A DNA stretch of 64,000 nt from Cornus controversa (GCA_026545225.1 CM048853.1:16184755-16248754), one strand, 5' to 3'. Shown: positions 22,184 through 34,214, counted from the stretch's first letter. The notes: generated by a model from the sequence alone, not told the origin. Numbers and translations are program-made.

Positions 22184-23618
22184 TGATCGGCATTGAATGT
22201 TACGCATTCTAACCTCTTAATTTATATATTTTATTCTCTTAGTAACAGATTATTTTGTGATTTTACTTTGTTTTAGTGTTTTCTGTATTTTCAGGGCCTT
22301 AATGATTATTTCAGTTAAAACCGTGATTTTGGGCTTTTAAAGATTACATGCTAGATGGTTAGATGAAGCCTACATCAAAGGGATCCATTGAACTCCATAT
22401 TTTAACTCAAATCAGCCCAAGATAGAGGTCCAAGAGAATTACAACTGCTTAAGAAGGTTTCGGGCCTGAAGCCCAAATCTGCGCATAATGCAGTCTTAAT
22501 CCCGTTTTGGAAAACGGACCAGAAGTCTTATTTCCGAGCCTCAAATTGACATAATTTGCGCGTAGGGTTGAACGAAATTTGATTCTGCACACTTTTGTCT
22601 TTCACGAAAATTCCGTAAATCGGACTTTTAGTGGGTCAAAAGTTGGGCCGAAGTCAGCAGAAAAAACCCACCTGATTAGTGCTGCGGGAAAACCTAATTT
22701 ATTCCTAATTGGATTAGGACTTTGATGTATTCTCTTGGCTATTTAAAGTGACAAATTAGGGCTGTATTAAAGAGGCTTGGCAGCAGCTTTGAAGAGCTTT
22801 TGGAATAGAGAATCTTTGGAGAACAAGGCGTATCATGAGCGGCTAGTTCAGCCACCAGGGTTTTGATGGAGCCCTAACTAAACATCACTGGTTTGATTGT
22901 TCTAATTATTGGGGATTTTTGTATTCATTCATAGATTGTGTAATTTAGAGGATTCTTATTATAGAATTGAGCAATAAAAGTCTTATAAATTCAGTTTCAA
23001 TGATTTCTTATCTTGTCTTAGATATTTGATTGTTGTTATTGAACTCGTCCCTCTTGTTTTCTGTGATCATGAGAGTGATTATTACACAATAGTTTTTATT
23101 GAATATATCATTAAAAGCTTTGATGGATTATGCCTAGAGAAGATGAACCATACTGCACCCTAGATTAGAGTAGTTAGGCAGATGGCCCATGCCAATCGAA
23201 GATAGTCCATGACTTAGCCTTAATCATATGTTATCTTCTTGACGGATGAAGGTGAGCTTGTAGCCACCGACACCACTTATGCATGATATGATGCCACATA
23301 GTTAGTTCAATTGACCATTGATTGTGAAGTTAGTGGTGAAATCAATTACCCTAGACTTATCTTATATTCTCTACACTCCTTAGTTTTTCTTGCTTTTGTT
23401 CAATTGCTTCATTAGTTAATTTAGTTTTAAAAATCAGAATTTACTTCTTTTAAATTTAATTAGAATTAATTCCTTATATCCAACACAGTCAGACCACAGT
23501 CCCTGAGGTACGATACCCATTCCTTTCGATAGCCCTATTTTGCAAGGAATTCGTTCTATTGCGAAGTGTGGAAATTTTTAATTGATATACTTTTTGAGTC
23601 ACACTCACACACGAATCA
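22184..23618 (+). repeat. E5 3' LTR
   Basis: 1435 bp, same length as the 5' LTR, about 15 differences by eye. Confidence 0.93.
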
Positions 23619-23623
23619 ATATG
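23619..23623. repeat. Target-site duplication of E5, right copy
   Basis: ATATG, matching 16078-16082; this is also E3 gag sequence. Confidence 0.9.
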
Positions 23624-24913
23624 ATGGTTGCATTGCTGCCCCTTGGTTACTGTAAGAAAAACCAGGATGATTCCTCCATGTGGGATTGTAAGTATTACCT
23701 CGTGGAGGATTCATTGGTCCAGTGAAAGTAGCTTGAACTTGCTCATGTTGAATATCAGAAAATTGCCCCATTGAAGGACAATTGCTCACGTTATGCATAG
23801 GACTAGAGCAAAATTCACAAGGGCCTAGCAATGTAGAATTTGAAGCAGAAGGAGTTTGATTGGCAGCCACAATTGCTGCTACCTTCTGTGCAATTAAATC
23901 AATATCAGTTGGCATAGCTTCTGAAGCACCAACCTCAAAAATCCCATCAGTCTTCCTGGTAGTGGTAGGTCTACTAGAACGAGTAAAGGACACATGTTGT
24001 AGAGAGTTGTCACTAAGATTTTCAAATAAGGTCCATGCCTCCTCTTCACCCTTCAACATGAAAGTACCTCCACATGACGCATCAACCATCTGTCTGTTGG
24101 CTTCTGTGAGCCCTTCATAAAAACTCTGCACTAGTTGCCACTTAGGAACTTGATGATGGGGACACTTCCTAAGAAGGTCCTTGAATCTTTCCCATGTCTC
24201 ATAAAATTGTTCCCCCTCATGTTGGGAGAAACCAGTAATAACACGTCTGAACTGATTGGTCTTCCCTATCGGAAAATACTTCTTGAGAAACTCATGTTGC
24301 ATCTGAGTCCAAGTCGTGATAGAACCAGCCGGTAGAGAGTTGAACCAATACTTTGCTTTGTCTTTCAGAGAGAATGGAAAAAGTCTCATTCTGAAAGCAT
24401 CTTCAGAGAAGTTGTGAATTTTTGTAGTTGAGCACACTTCAATGAAGTCATCCAGATGCTTGTAAGGGTCTTCTTGAGTCAGCCCAAAATAAGATGGTAG
24501 CATCTGAATAATGCTGGACTTGATCTCATAATTCTGTGCTGTGACATTTGGCAGTTGAAAACCTGCTGGCGAGGTATATGTCTCAGGAACATAGTAGTCC
24601 CTAAGCAATCTAGCTCTTTCTCCATCAGCATTAGGAACAAGGTTGTTATTCCTTTCTTCCGCCATGTCTTCAATTAATTCTTCCTCTTGCACAATTGTAT
24701 CAACAGGGATGTTCCTCTGTTGTCTAAGAGTACGTTCAGGCTCAGGATCAAGAGGTATCAAAGGATTAGCCACAGAACGACGACCTTGCATATATTTACC
24801 GAAAGCACCTGAAAAGAAAACAAAAACAAAATTAAAAATAAAATATAAAAATTTTCTAAACTAAAAATCCAATTAAAACTAATTCTGTATAATCCAATCA
24901 ATCAAATAGATAA

Positions 24914-24931
24914 TCCCCGGCAACGGCGCCA
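24914..24931 (-). other. E3 primer binding site (tRNA-Asp)
   Basis: Reverse complement of TGGCGCCGTTGCCGGGGA, five bases from the LTR. Confidence 0.95.
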
Positions 24932-24936
24932 AAAAT

Positions 24937-26454
24937 TGATTCGTGTGTGAGTGTGACCCAAAAAGTATACCAATTAAAAATTTCCACACTTCGCAATAGA
25001 ACGAATTCCTTGCAGAATAGGGCTATCGAAATGAATGGGTATCGTACCTCAGGGATTATGTTCTGACGAGTTGGAATACGGAACTAATTCTAATTAAATT
25101 TATAAGAAAAGAATTCTGATTTTTAAACTAATTAAAAAGATAAAATAAAATAAATCAAAGTAAACAAAATAGTGAAGATAATAGGAGAGAAACCTAGGGT
25201 GTTTGACTTCACCACTAACTCCACAATCAATGGTTAATTGAATCAACTATAGGGGAATTACATCATGCATAAGTGGTGTCGGTGGCTACAAGCTCACCTT
25301 CATCCGTCAAGAAGATAACATATGATTAAGGCTAAGCCATGGACTATCTTCGATTGGCATGGGCCATCTGCCTAACTACTCTAATCTAGGGTGCAGTATG
25401 GTTCATCTTCTCTAGGCATAATCCATCAAAGCTATACCAATATTTTCAGTGATTACCATTGTGTAATAATCTCTCTCATGATCACAGAAAATAAAAGAGA
25501 TTGAGTTCAATAACAAGAACTAAATATCTAAGACAAGATAAGAAATCATTGAGATTGAATTTACAAGACTTTTATTGCTCAATTCTATAATAAGAATCCT
25601 CACAATTACACAATCTATGCATGTATATAAAGGTCCCCAATAATTAAAACAATCAAACCATTGATGCTTTGTTAGGGCTACATCAAAACCCTAGTGGATG
25701 AACTAGCCGCTCATGGTAGAAGAAGAAGCTTCAACTGTTGAGGAAGAAGACATCATCTTTCTGAATTACGCGTATGACTTCGTTCTCCAATGGCTCTGCA
25801 ATATGTTTCTGTTCTCTTCAGCCCTCTCAGACTCTCTCTGTGTTCTCTCCAATCTCTCTAATCTCCCTCAACTCAGCCTCCAAGTCTTCACTTTATTCCC
25901 CAAGAGAATACACCAAAGTCCTAATCCAATTAGGAATAAATTAGGGTTTCCCGCAGCACTAATCAGATGGGTTTTTCCTGCTGACTTCGGCCCGACTTTT
26001 GACCGACTAGAAGTCCGTTTTACGGAATTTTCATGAAATACAAAAGTGTGCAGAATCAAATTTCGTTCAACCTTACTCGAAAATAATGTCGATTTGAGGC
26101 TCGAAAATAAGACTTCTGGTCCGTTTTCCAAAACGGGATTAAGACTGTATTATGCGCAGATTTGGGCTTCAGGCCCGAAACCTTCTTAAGCAGCTATAAT
26201 TCTCTTGGACCTCTTTCTTGGGCTGATTTGAGTTTAAATAAATGGTTGAGTGAATTTCCTTGATGTAGGCTTCATCTCACCATCTTGGATGTCTTCTTTA
26301 AAAACCCAAAAGCACGATTTTAACTGAAATAATCATTAAGGCCTTGAAAATACAGAAAACACTAAAACAAAGTAAAATCATAAAATAATCTATCACTAAG
26401 AGAATAAAATACATAAGTTAAGAGGCTAGAATGCGTAACATTCAACACCTATCA
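24937..26454 (-). repeat. E3 5' LTR
   Basis: 1518 bp. On the minus strand it begins TGATAGGTGTTGAATG and ends GAATCA. Its outer end abuts E2 gag at 26455, so the target-site duplication there should be GTTGC, with the partner copy left of the window. Confidence 0.92.
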
Positions 26455-28229
26455 GTTGCTATGCAAGTAGAAGCCCTATCCCGAAAAATGGATTTAATCA
26501 TGAAAAATGGGCTGCCTACTCCAAGCCAACCTGTTCAAAATCAGGAAGGTTGTTCGTTTTGCTATAGTACTTCACATTTCATACGAGATTGTCCTATTGC
26601 TGGGCAATCTCCCGATTATGCTTAAGAGAAAGCGAATGCCTTGTACTCTAAACAAATGAATGATCCATATTCAAACACGTACAATCCTGGTTACAAGAAC
26701 CATCTGGCTTTTTCATGGAAACCTCAAGAATCAAGTCCCTCTTTTCATGGGCAAAATTCTTTTAATTCCCAATCTCAACAGCCTCATTATAGGTCGAATC
26801 CTCAACCTTACCATCAAAGATCCAATTACCAACAACCACCACCTCCTCCGAGAAGCCAGGGCTTTGAAGAAAGAGTGATAAGCAATCTTGAGGCTAATAC
26901 CCGATTATTGCAAACTCATTCTCAATCAATCTCTAAGCTTGAAGCCAATGCTCAATCTATGGCTAGGTTAGAAGCTCAAATCGGGCAACTAGCTAATGCC
27001 TTAAATAGAAGGGAGGAAGGTAAGTTGCCGAGTCAACAGGTGGCAAATCCTAAGGGTGTTCATATGATTGAGGATCCATCATCTTCAACTTGTAATGCCC
27101 CTCCGGAGCAAGTTCAATCAATCACCACCGTAAGGAGTGGTAAAATCATCAATTCCAGGGTAGGGAAAGAAGAGAAGAAGGAATTCAATGAGCAATCCGC
27201 AAATCCAAAAGAATCCCAATTAAATCCAAAATTGTTTCATTTAAATCCAAATTTGCAAAACATCCCACCAAATCCAAAAGGAAAGGCAAGTGAAGTTGTG
27301 TCGTCATCAATTCCAAATCTTGACACTTCTTTTGAATCTCCGGTTCTTTTTCCTCAAAGATTGAAGGAACCTTCTCATTTTGGGAAGCAAAGAGAGAAAA
27401 TCCAAGACATGATGGAGATCTTCAAACAAGTAAAGATCAATCTCCCTCTCCTTGATGCTATTCGACAAATTCCCTCCTATCCTAAATTCTTGAAGGACTT
27501 GTGCACTCAAAAGCACAAATCTAGGAATAATGTTCCTAAGAAAGTCCTCTTAACTAAGCATATAAGCTCCATTTTCCAACACCAAGCCCCTCCTAAATTC
27601 AAAGATCCGGGTGCTCCTACCATTTCGTGCACCATCGAAAATCAATCTTTTGAAAAGGCACTTCTTGATTTAGGGGCTAGTGTCAATTTGCTTCCATCGC
27701 AGTTTACCAACAGCTAGGTTTGGGGGAACTCAAGCATACCACGGTTGTGTTGCAACTCACCGACCGCTCGGTGAAGCAACCACGTGGCATAATTGAGGAT
27801 GTAATCATTCAAGTGGACAAATTCTATTTTCCGGTGGACTTCATAGTCCTTGACATTGAACAGGTCCAAAATCCAAATCGACATATTCCTATCATTCTAG
27901 GTCGTCCATTCTTGGCCACGGCAAATGCTTGCGTTAATTGCCGTACCGGAGTGATGGATATCTCTTTTGGGAATATGAAAGTCCTCTTAAACATCTTCAA
28001 TGCTTCCCACCACCCATCCGAAGACGAAAGTGAGTGGTTTTGTGTCGATGTTGTGGAAGACCTTGTTCAAGAAGCACTTCCTTCTATTCTTTCCAAGGAT
28101 CCTCTAGAGGCATGCCTAAATCACTTTAACTATGATGATTTTGATGTTGAGCAATCTATTTGTGAAGTTAATTCAATGCTCGATGTAGTATCTAAGTTAA
28201 AGTTTGTATCTAAGCAATGTAGTATCTAA
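26455..28229 (+). pseudogene. E2 Gag C-terminal part and protease, broken
   Basis: Three adjacent open stretches (to 26625, 26641-27717, 27720-28229) encode a zinc-knuckle-like CSFCYSTSHFIRDCP, a Gln/Pro/Asn-rich linker, the conserved FPQRLKEPSHFGKQ and NLPLLDAIRQIP segments, and the protease region (DLGASVNLLPS, then PRGIIEDVIIQVDKFYFPVDFIVLD). It is related to but clearly distinct from the E4 type. It is a fossil with a couple of breaks. The N-terminal part of Gag lies beyond E3. Confidence 0.85.
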
Positions 28230-28284
28230 TTCCCAAAAAATCTAAGTCCCTGAAGCATAACTCAAGCTGACTATTTTTGAGCAT

Positions 28285-28650
28285 TTCGATTGATTGAAGC
28301 CAGGATCTCGATCAATCGAGATCTCGATTGATCGAGAAATTGCAGAGAATTGCAAATCCAAAAGTCCCGAGAGGTAGTATTCTTCGATAGCATTTCGATT
28401 GGTCTTCGATCAATCAAAAATTTTGATTAATCGAAGAGGAATTTCGATTGATCGAAGTAAATTTCGATTGAACGAAATAAATTTTCGATTCATCAAATTA
28501 AAAGTCTCGATTCACCAAAGAAAGTCTCGATTAATCAAAGGAGAGATTTCGATCGATCGAAGGTGATCTCGATTGATCGAAGCTGGATTTCGATTAATCG
28601 AAATCTTGATCAATCGAGATACACATCTCGATCAATCAAGATGCACGCGA
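28285..28650 (+). repeat. TCGATYRATCGA palindrome array upstream of E2 ORF2
   Basis: More than a dozen copies of a 12-16 bp imperfect palindrome of the TCGATTGATCGA or TCGATCAATCGA type, in both halves and orientations, packed over 365 bp. It occupies the same place (between the end of the protein-coding 5' part and the ORF2 TATA) as the GATCGATCGCCC array of E4, but the repeat unit is different. Confidence 0.8.
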
Positions 28651-28673
28651 TGCCTGCACATGAGCCAAAATCC

Positions 28674-28682
28674 TATTTAAAT
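28674..28682 (+). promoter_or_regulatory. TATA box of putative internal ORF2 promoter (E2)
   Basis: TATTTAAAT right after the array and about 220 bp before the splice donor. Conserved in E6 (TATTTAAA on the minus strand at 63318-63325) with the following GTTGGGCTTCCCTCTC. Confidence 0.55.
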
Positions 28683-28903
28683 CGTTGGGCTTCCCTCTCA
28701 TTTCAAAAGAACCATCCGACTTCCTTCTCTTCTTCGAGCGATCCAGAGCCCTCCAAGCACCATTCCGCACATGATCTTTCATCGCCGATCATCGGCCGCC
28801 GTTCGACATTGTCCGAAGCCACCGCTAGCACTCGCGCGCTCTTCTCTTTGCGGCTGCAAGTGGGTCTTCTTCTATTTGAGCCGTTCATCTTCTTCCTCTT
28901 GAG

Positions 28904-29289
28904 GTAAGTGATGCATGGCTACATTTTGTGTACTCTCTCGCTATTTTTGATAGTTTTACGGTGTAATAAACATAGTTAGATGATATTGGGATGGATGGGT
29001 GCAGTTGCGGTATTTGTAATGAAATTTTGCGAGTTTCGGGGGGGTAGGAATTCATGTAGGGTTGAGATTTTGCACTCTCTATGTTTCAAATGCTTAGTGT
29101 ATGGTTTGTAACCGCGGCCCATCGTTTCGATTGCATCCGCTCGCACTATCTCTTTGAGAGCGACTTTTTGAATTCTCGTCAGCATCATGGACTAGGATCT
29201 CATTTTCATTTTTCTTCTTTTAGTTTATCCTTAGTTTAGTTTTATTCTTATTTATCTTTTATTTACATAATTTTTGGAATAAAGTGCAG
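28904..29289 (+). other. Putative 5'-leader intron of E2 ORF2
   Basis: Donor GAG|GTAAGTG at 28904, acceptor GTGCAG ending at 29289, 386 nt. It ends 14 nt before the ORF2 ATG (29304). The same donor and acceptor contexts flank a 364-nt segment in E6. Splicing is inferred from consensus and conservation. Confidence 0.5.
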
Positions 29290-29303
29290 ACTGTTCCGAG
29301 ACT

Positions 29304-30496
29304 ATGGCGAGGGTGAAGAATGCCCCAGGTGCAGTTAGAGACGTGCCCAGGCGAGTCTTCCGGTCTCGGAAGTTTCACCCGGAGCAAATTTTTGACTTGA
29401 CAGAGTTCGAGGGGCGTCCCGATAGTGCGTGGACTGTCGCCTCGACCGGCAATGTGTGCCTCCCAACGATGTGGCACACGAGCGCTTAGTGCAGGTCTTT
29501 TACGATCACATGACCTACTCCTGCACTGCGCCAGATACCCTAGAGACGGTCGTGGGCACCGTCACTATTACGATTACGCCGAGCCGGATTGCTCAGATGC
29601 TCGGCATCCCTCACCAGCAGCCACCAGACATGGTTGACCAGGACGGTCGACCACTTTACAGGGCCGCACTCCCAGCAGACACTACACTGTTCTCGATCAT
29701 GATGGACATGTGTGGCGGGGCATTTACCACGCCCAGTCACAATTGCACGTCCAAATCGATGTGCCCGAGTAGATTTTTGTTCTTGGACACCGTTCTCATC
29801 AAGAACGCGTGTCCTCTGCAGCACGTGGCAGAGCGCAGGGGCGACCTCCTCCGTTGCCTCTATGCTTTCCACACGGGCACTTGGTTTTCTGTCCCGTCGT
29901 TGATCTGGGGGCAGATGTACAAAGTCTGGGACGGCCTCGTCAACAAGAGGATGAGGCAAGCAGCGAGTTGGCGGCTTCCTTTTCCTTTCCTGATCGTCGC
30001 TTTTCTCAGTAGTGCCAGTATACCGGTCAGTCAGACTGACATCCAGTTGGCACCGCCCACCCGCTTCACATCTACTCATTGGGAGCGGGTGAGGCGACAC
30101 TTAGAGCGACAGGACCACCAGGGCGATCCACCTGACGATGTAGATATGGATGCCCCAGAGGAGATGGAGGAGGGAGAGCCTGCAGGGGATGAGGAGATGG
30201 AGGAGGAGGAGATGGATATGGCTGCAGAGCGGCATGACATCTTAGCGACTGGCTACTCCTGCCTGGCGGCTGACGTAGAGCGGCTCTAGTAGGGTTTTGA
30301 CGAGCACGTCCAGGTGACACAGAGTCAGCTGGAGGGCATTCGTTCGGACATTTCTTCTCTGGCACAGGGTTAGAGGGCGATTCTCGACGAGTTTCGAGCC
30401 TTCCGGCAGGACCTGCAGTCCCTGTTCGTAGGCCGAGCTTCCACCTCCACCTCCACTCCCACAGAGCCACCACCACCACCACCCGCCCTCGAGTAG
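29304..30496 (+). pseudogene. E2 ORF2, putative plant transposon protein, broken
   Basis: Starts MARVKNAPGAVRDVP at 29304. Conserved features: FHPEQIFDL, CTAPDTLETVVGTVTITITPSRIAQMLG, SRFLFLDTVLIKNACPL and SVPSLIWGQMYKVWDGL, the last two matching LWFLDAVLLKNVCP and FPQIVWGQMEKFYS of E4 ORF2. An acidic segment (DMDAPEEMEEGEP) and a coiled-coil C terminus with a proline-rich tail follow, as in E4. GC content is clearly higher than in neighbouring DNA. It is a fossil with about three breaks. Confidence 0.8.
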
Positions 30497-32180
30497 CTGC
30501 ATTTATTTGTCTTTTATGTTTTACTTTTCGTATTTTTCTTTCCATATGTTTCATAGGCCATGTTGGCCATGCTTTCTTTCATTTTAGTTTTGAGTATTCC
30601 AGATGGTTGTACGCTTTGTACTGAACTCATTATCTATATATGGAATACAGTTATCTTTTCTTTTATCCCATGTGTTCTCTTTACTGTCCTTATTTTTGCT
30701 TTCTGTCAATATTTCTGTTCTATATACTTTGACTATGTATGTAGTACCACTTGCCTAATTGTTATATGCGATTCAGTTGATGATTTCCGTTTATTACTGC
30801 CTGGTTTAAATTCCCAATACTGTTGAGATTGCTTCAACACAGTATGGCGGTAATAAAGAAAGGCAGCCCCTTTGCGTGCTATACGTTAGCATGCCTAGAT
30901 AGTCAATATCTTACCGCATAGACCTCTTAGACAATCGGGAAACACCAGTTCAGATCCTTAGATATACAGTGATATTGGCATTGTCCGTTTGTGCATAATT
31001 ATTTCATTATGTTATGTTTATTTACTTTTTGTTCCTTTTAATGCTCGTGGTATCCAGTTGGTGTTCTGTGCAGGTTTTTCTTATTTGTAGGATGACCGCT
31101 ACTGTGGAATACCATTTTTGTCGCATTCAGCAATCCCGGTAACTTATTTCCTTGTTCTTCTTGTCCAAACATTGCGGACAATGTTGCATATAAGTTCAGT
31201 CTTAGTATTGAGTGTCATTGTAGAGCAGTTTCCTTGATATTTTTGCATGCTTGCTATGATGTCTTGACTTTTTTTTTAAAAGGAAGATCATCCGAATAAA
31301 TGTCTGAGGTAAATGCAGTAGGTAGTTAAGAACTTTAACATTGTAAATACCCGCACTTTTGTAAGCTGTATAGTAGGTTAGAACGGTCTACATTTTTGTC
31401 CAAATACGAACACGTATGGTTCTTGCCCTAAATTTGTCCTTAAACGCACAAATTCGCACACATGCATTTTAAACTGTGGGGTATAAGTCTGAGGGAGAAT
31501 TTTGTAAATTTTTGTTTTTATCTGAACAACTTAAAGAATAAGTTCTTCCGGTTGTTGTAAAAAAAAAAAAAGAGAGAAAAAGAGAAAATCTGCAATAAGT
31601 CTTCTCACTCAATAAACTGGATTTCTATGCCTCAAAGTAGGAAATATTCACGTATAAGTGTGTAAGGTTGAGCAATAATAAGCGGGTGGCTTGCTTATGC
31701 TCATCGCCTTGTAAGCTCGGTTATTAAGTCCGAGGGGTGTTTCTTCACCTAATGCCCTAAAACTAATTGGTTTGGGAGTCATTGGCCCAATGCCGCTACA
31801 TGGGCTTACAAGAAAGCAAAAAGAGCTAAGCATTGCACGGTCATCCGCACATGAGCAATCATGAAGGTTTTGTGATAATGAACGGCTGTGGCGAGCGTTT
31901 TCAATGAGTTTTTCTTTTAAAAACAGATTTGTTTATTTTCTTCTCCAAATTTGACAAAAGCCACGCGTTAGAATGCATGTTCACTTTTCAAAGAGGATTT
32001 TGGGGTCAGAATTGGTATGTTTGTTTGGACTAGCCATTATGTGGGGACCGTCGTTTATTTATAGCTTGTGCAAGTCCATTTTTGCTAATGACCACATAAT
32101 TCTGTAATACTTTTTGCATTTCCCAAAAGTGAAATGAATTGATGATCGCCCTTTATCTAGTGATGACTGAGCATGATTCA
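30497..32180 (+). other. E2 3' untranslated region
   Basis: No coding frame of note. Corresponds to 59724-61494 of E6 on the minus strand. Contains the conserved hairpin at 31168-31185 and the CGCCCTTTATCTAGTGATGA block near 32146 that precedes the LTR. Confidence 0.7.
31168..31185 (+). other. Conserved hairpin (E2)
   Basis: Arms AACATTG and CAATGTT, loop CGGA. Shares the CATTG-NGGA-CAATG core with E4, but the outer pairs have changed on both sides so that pairing is kept. Confidence 0.65.
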
Positions 32181-33548
32181 ACTTTTACCGAGATATGTTT
32201 ACAGTATTTTTGTGTTTTTGATGTATTGTAGGTATTAGAGTAAATGGAGCAAAGTTTAAAGTTATTTGCAGCTGAAGAGGAAAAATTAGAATTGCAGCCA
32301 AAGGCATCTCGATCAATCGAGATGTTGATTTCGATTAATCGAAATCTCGATTGATCGAGATCCCATTCTGATTAATCGAAATCTCGATCAATCGAGATCC
32401 AATCTCGATTGATCGAGATTCTGCAGAATCCACTTGGCCACTTGCTCACCTGCTCTCCCACTTGCAACAAAATCCCCCTTTTTGCACGACTTAGGGGGAT
32501 TGTCTGACTTGAACAAGACCCTTGGGGACCTTCTTGATACAAGGGATATATATATTAATATATATATATATATGGTGGGCCCCAAGGTTGAAAAGGAAGC
32601 CAAAAAGCACACAAAAAGGGCCATATCTCTCATATCTCAAATATCTTTCAATATATATCAGACCATCCAAGGAGAGACCTTCGGGAGAGGAAGAAGAGGA
32701 GCTGAACCAGACCAAGAAGCTTCACTTTCTTCATCAATGGAAGGGTGCAAGGCTGCCATGACCAACTAACTCCTCCACTAGGGTGTGGTTGACACACCTA
32801 GCCATGTAAACTTGTTCATTTTTGTAGCACTTGGGGATTTGTAGTTAAATGTTGATTATTTAGCCTAGTGAATATGTATACAAATACATTTCTTATATAT
32901 ATTCATTTGATGTGAAATTTATTCTTGTCTTAGAGTAGATTTTGTCACTTGGATGCACAACATTTGCATATTCCACAAGAAGTGCAAATGATGGCTAGAT
33001 AATGGTGTTTAAATGAATGTGTGATGTTTGCTTGTATAGACCATGCCAAGACAAGGTAGTTTGGATGCATGTAGTGTTTAATTAGAGAGTAGGGTGATTA
33101 GGTAGTTAGTAAGGTTGAAGAGCTATGCTTGTTGAAGATGGATTATGATAGGTTAGCACACACATTGATCTTTTGATATGTTATTGAGGTCACAAGCCTA
33201 ATGACATTGTTAGGCATTTAATTTATGAATCCCATGCTTGCTACACTTATGAACATGTGAATGGCTAGTGGTGGATACCACCCCTAGCTCTCTCTCCCAA
33301 CTTTACTCTTTAATTTTATTGTCATTTCATTCATGCAATAGATTATAAACAAAAATCTAAAAATCTGTTTTTAGAATTAAAGTAGAATTAATCTTCCTTT
33401 AAGGCAATTTCGACTAGTCCTCGTGGGATCAATACCCTCTATATAGAACCCTATCTGCAAAGATTCGTGCTCTTGCGAGTGGTTAAATTATATTTTGATA
33501 AAAAGGGCAAAATTAAACTTACAATTTAATCCTAGTTTAGCCACATCA
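32181..33548 (+). repeat. E2 3' LTR, partial
   Basis: Matches the E6 LTR (58333-59710, opposite strand) up to its terminal CACATCA. Contains a TCGATYRATCGA array (32306-32420), an AT-repeat TATA region (about 32547-32572) and a terminal block with GGGATCAATACCCTC similar in plan to the other family's LTR end. Confidence 0.8.
32306..32420 (+). repeat. TCGATYRATCGA palindrome array in E2 LTR
   Basis: Six or seven copies of the same palindrome as in the ORF2-upstream array, placed about 130 bp before the TATA-rich stretch of the LTR. So this subfamily has the array both at the LTR promoter and at the putative internal promoter. Confidence 0.8.
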
Positions 33549-34069
33549 GTAATCACTGAATATATTGTTATGAGCTTTGATGGATTATGCCTAGAGAAGA
33601 TGAACCATACTGCACCCTAGATTAGAGTAGTTAGGCAGATGGCCCATGCCAATCGAAGATAGTCCATGGCTTAGCCTTAATCATATGTTATCTTCTTGAC
33701 GGATGAAGGTGAGCTTGTAGCCACCGACACCACTTATGCATGATGTAATTCCCTTTAATTGATTCAATTGACCATTGATTGCGGAGTTAGTGATGAAGTC
33801 AAACACCCTAGATTTCTCTCTTATTATCTTCATTATCTTATTTACTTTTGCTTTATTTTATTTTACTTTTTAATTAATTTAGTTTAAAAATTAGAATTCT
33901 TTTCTTATAAATTTAATTAGAATTAATTCCGTATTCCAACTCATCAGACCATAATCCCTGAGGTACGATACCCCTTTCGATAGCCTTATTCTGCAAGGAA
34001 TTCATTCTATTGCGAAGTGTGAAAATTTTTAATTGATATACTTTTTGAGTCACACTCACACACGAATCA
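33549..34069 (+). repeat. E1 5' LTR, 3' third
   Basis: 521 bp matching 47352-47872 of the E1 3' LTR at equal length, with about 15 differences by eye (about 2.9 percent), the largest LTR divergence in this nest. Confidence 0.9.
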
Positions 34070-34074
34070 ATTTT

Positions 34075-34092
34075 TGGCGCCGTTGCCGGGGA
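34075..34092 (+). other. E1 primer binding site (tRNA-Asp)
   Basis: Intact 18-base TGGCGCCGTTGCCGGGGA. Confidence 0.95.
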
Positions 34093-34214
34093 TTATCTAT
34101 TTGATTGATTGGATTTTACAGAATTAGTTTTAATTGGATTTTTAGTTTAGGAAATTTTTATATTTTATTTTTAATTTTGTTTCTATTTTCTTTTCAGGTG
34201 CTTTTGGTAAATAT

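Larger units (their letters stand above)
16083..23618 (+). mobile_element. E5, gag-only Athila-type element (TR-GAG-like)
   Basis: 7536 bp: LTRs 16083-17517 and 22184-23618 (both 1435 bp), primer site 17523-17540, one Gag frame 17844-19682, palindrome array 20051-20158, hairpin 20883-20904, polypurine tract 22171-22183. TSD is ATATG. No protease, reverse transcriptase, RNase H, integrase or recognisable ORF2. It matches the class of terminal-repeat elements with only a gag gene described in plants. LTR divergence is about 1 percent by eye, so older than E4 (about 0.4 million years at a rice-like rate). It sits in the gag of E3. Confidence 0.92.
23619..26454 (-). mobile_element. E3 5' piece: start of gag, leader, primer site and 5' LTR (minus strand)
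   Basis: Minus strand. The N-terminal part of Gag occupies 23619-24791 (MQGRRSVANPLIPLDPEP start, zinc-knuckle-like CEFC at the window-left end), then leader, primer site 24914-24931 and 5' LTR 24937-26454. The Gag segment aligns with the E4 polyprotein from its first residue. This completes the 5' half of E3. Confidence 0.93.
26455..33548 (+). mobile_element. E2, second Athila-like subfamily, 3' part (gag-protease plus ORF2), broken
   Basis: Starts inside gag where E3 inserted; its 5' LTR lies left of the window. Parts seen: Gag C-terminal half and protease (26455-28229), TCGATYRATCGA array (28285-28650), TATA (28674), leader intron (28904-29289), ORF2 (29304-30496), hairpin (31168), and a partial 3' LTR ending CACATCA at 33548. 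No reverse transcriptase, RNase H or integrase seen. It ends exactly against a truncated-looking E1 LTR, because E2 inserted into that LTR. A few breaks. Closest relative here is E6. Confidence 0.85.

Noticed and set aside
28285-28650. Regular short repeats resembling a CRISPR array
   Set aside because: Units are palindromic with irregular spacing and no unique spacers of fixed length, and the context is a plant retroelement.
32434-32769. Frames encoding Ile-Tyr repeats
   Set aside because: They read through the (TA)n tract of the E2 LTR.
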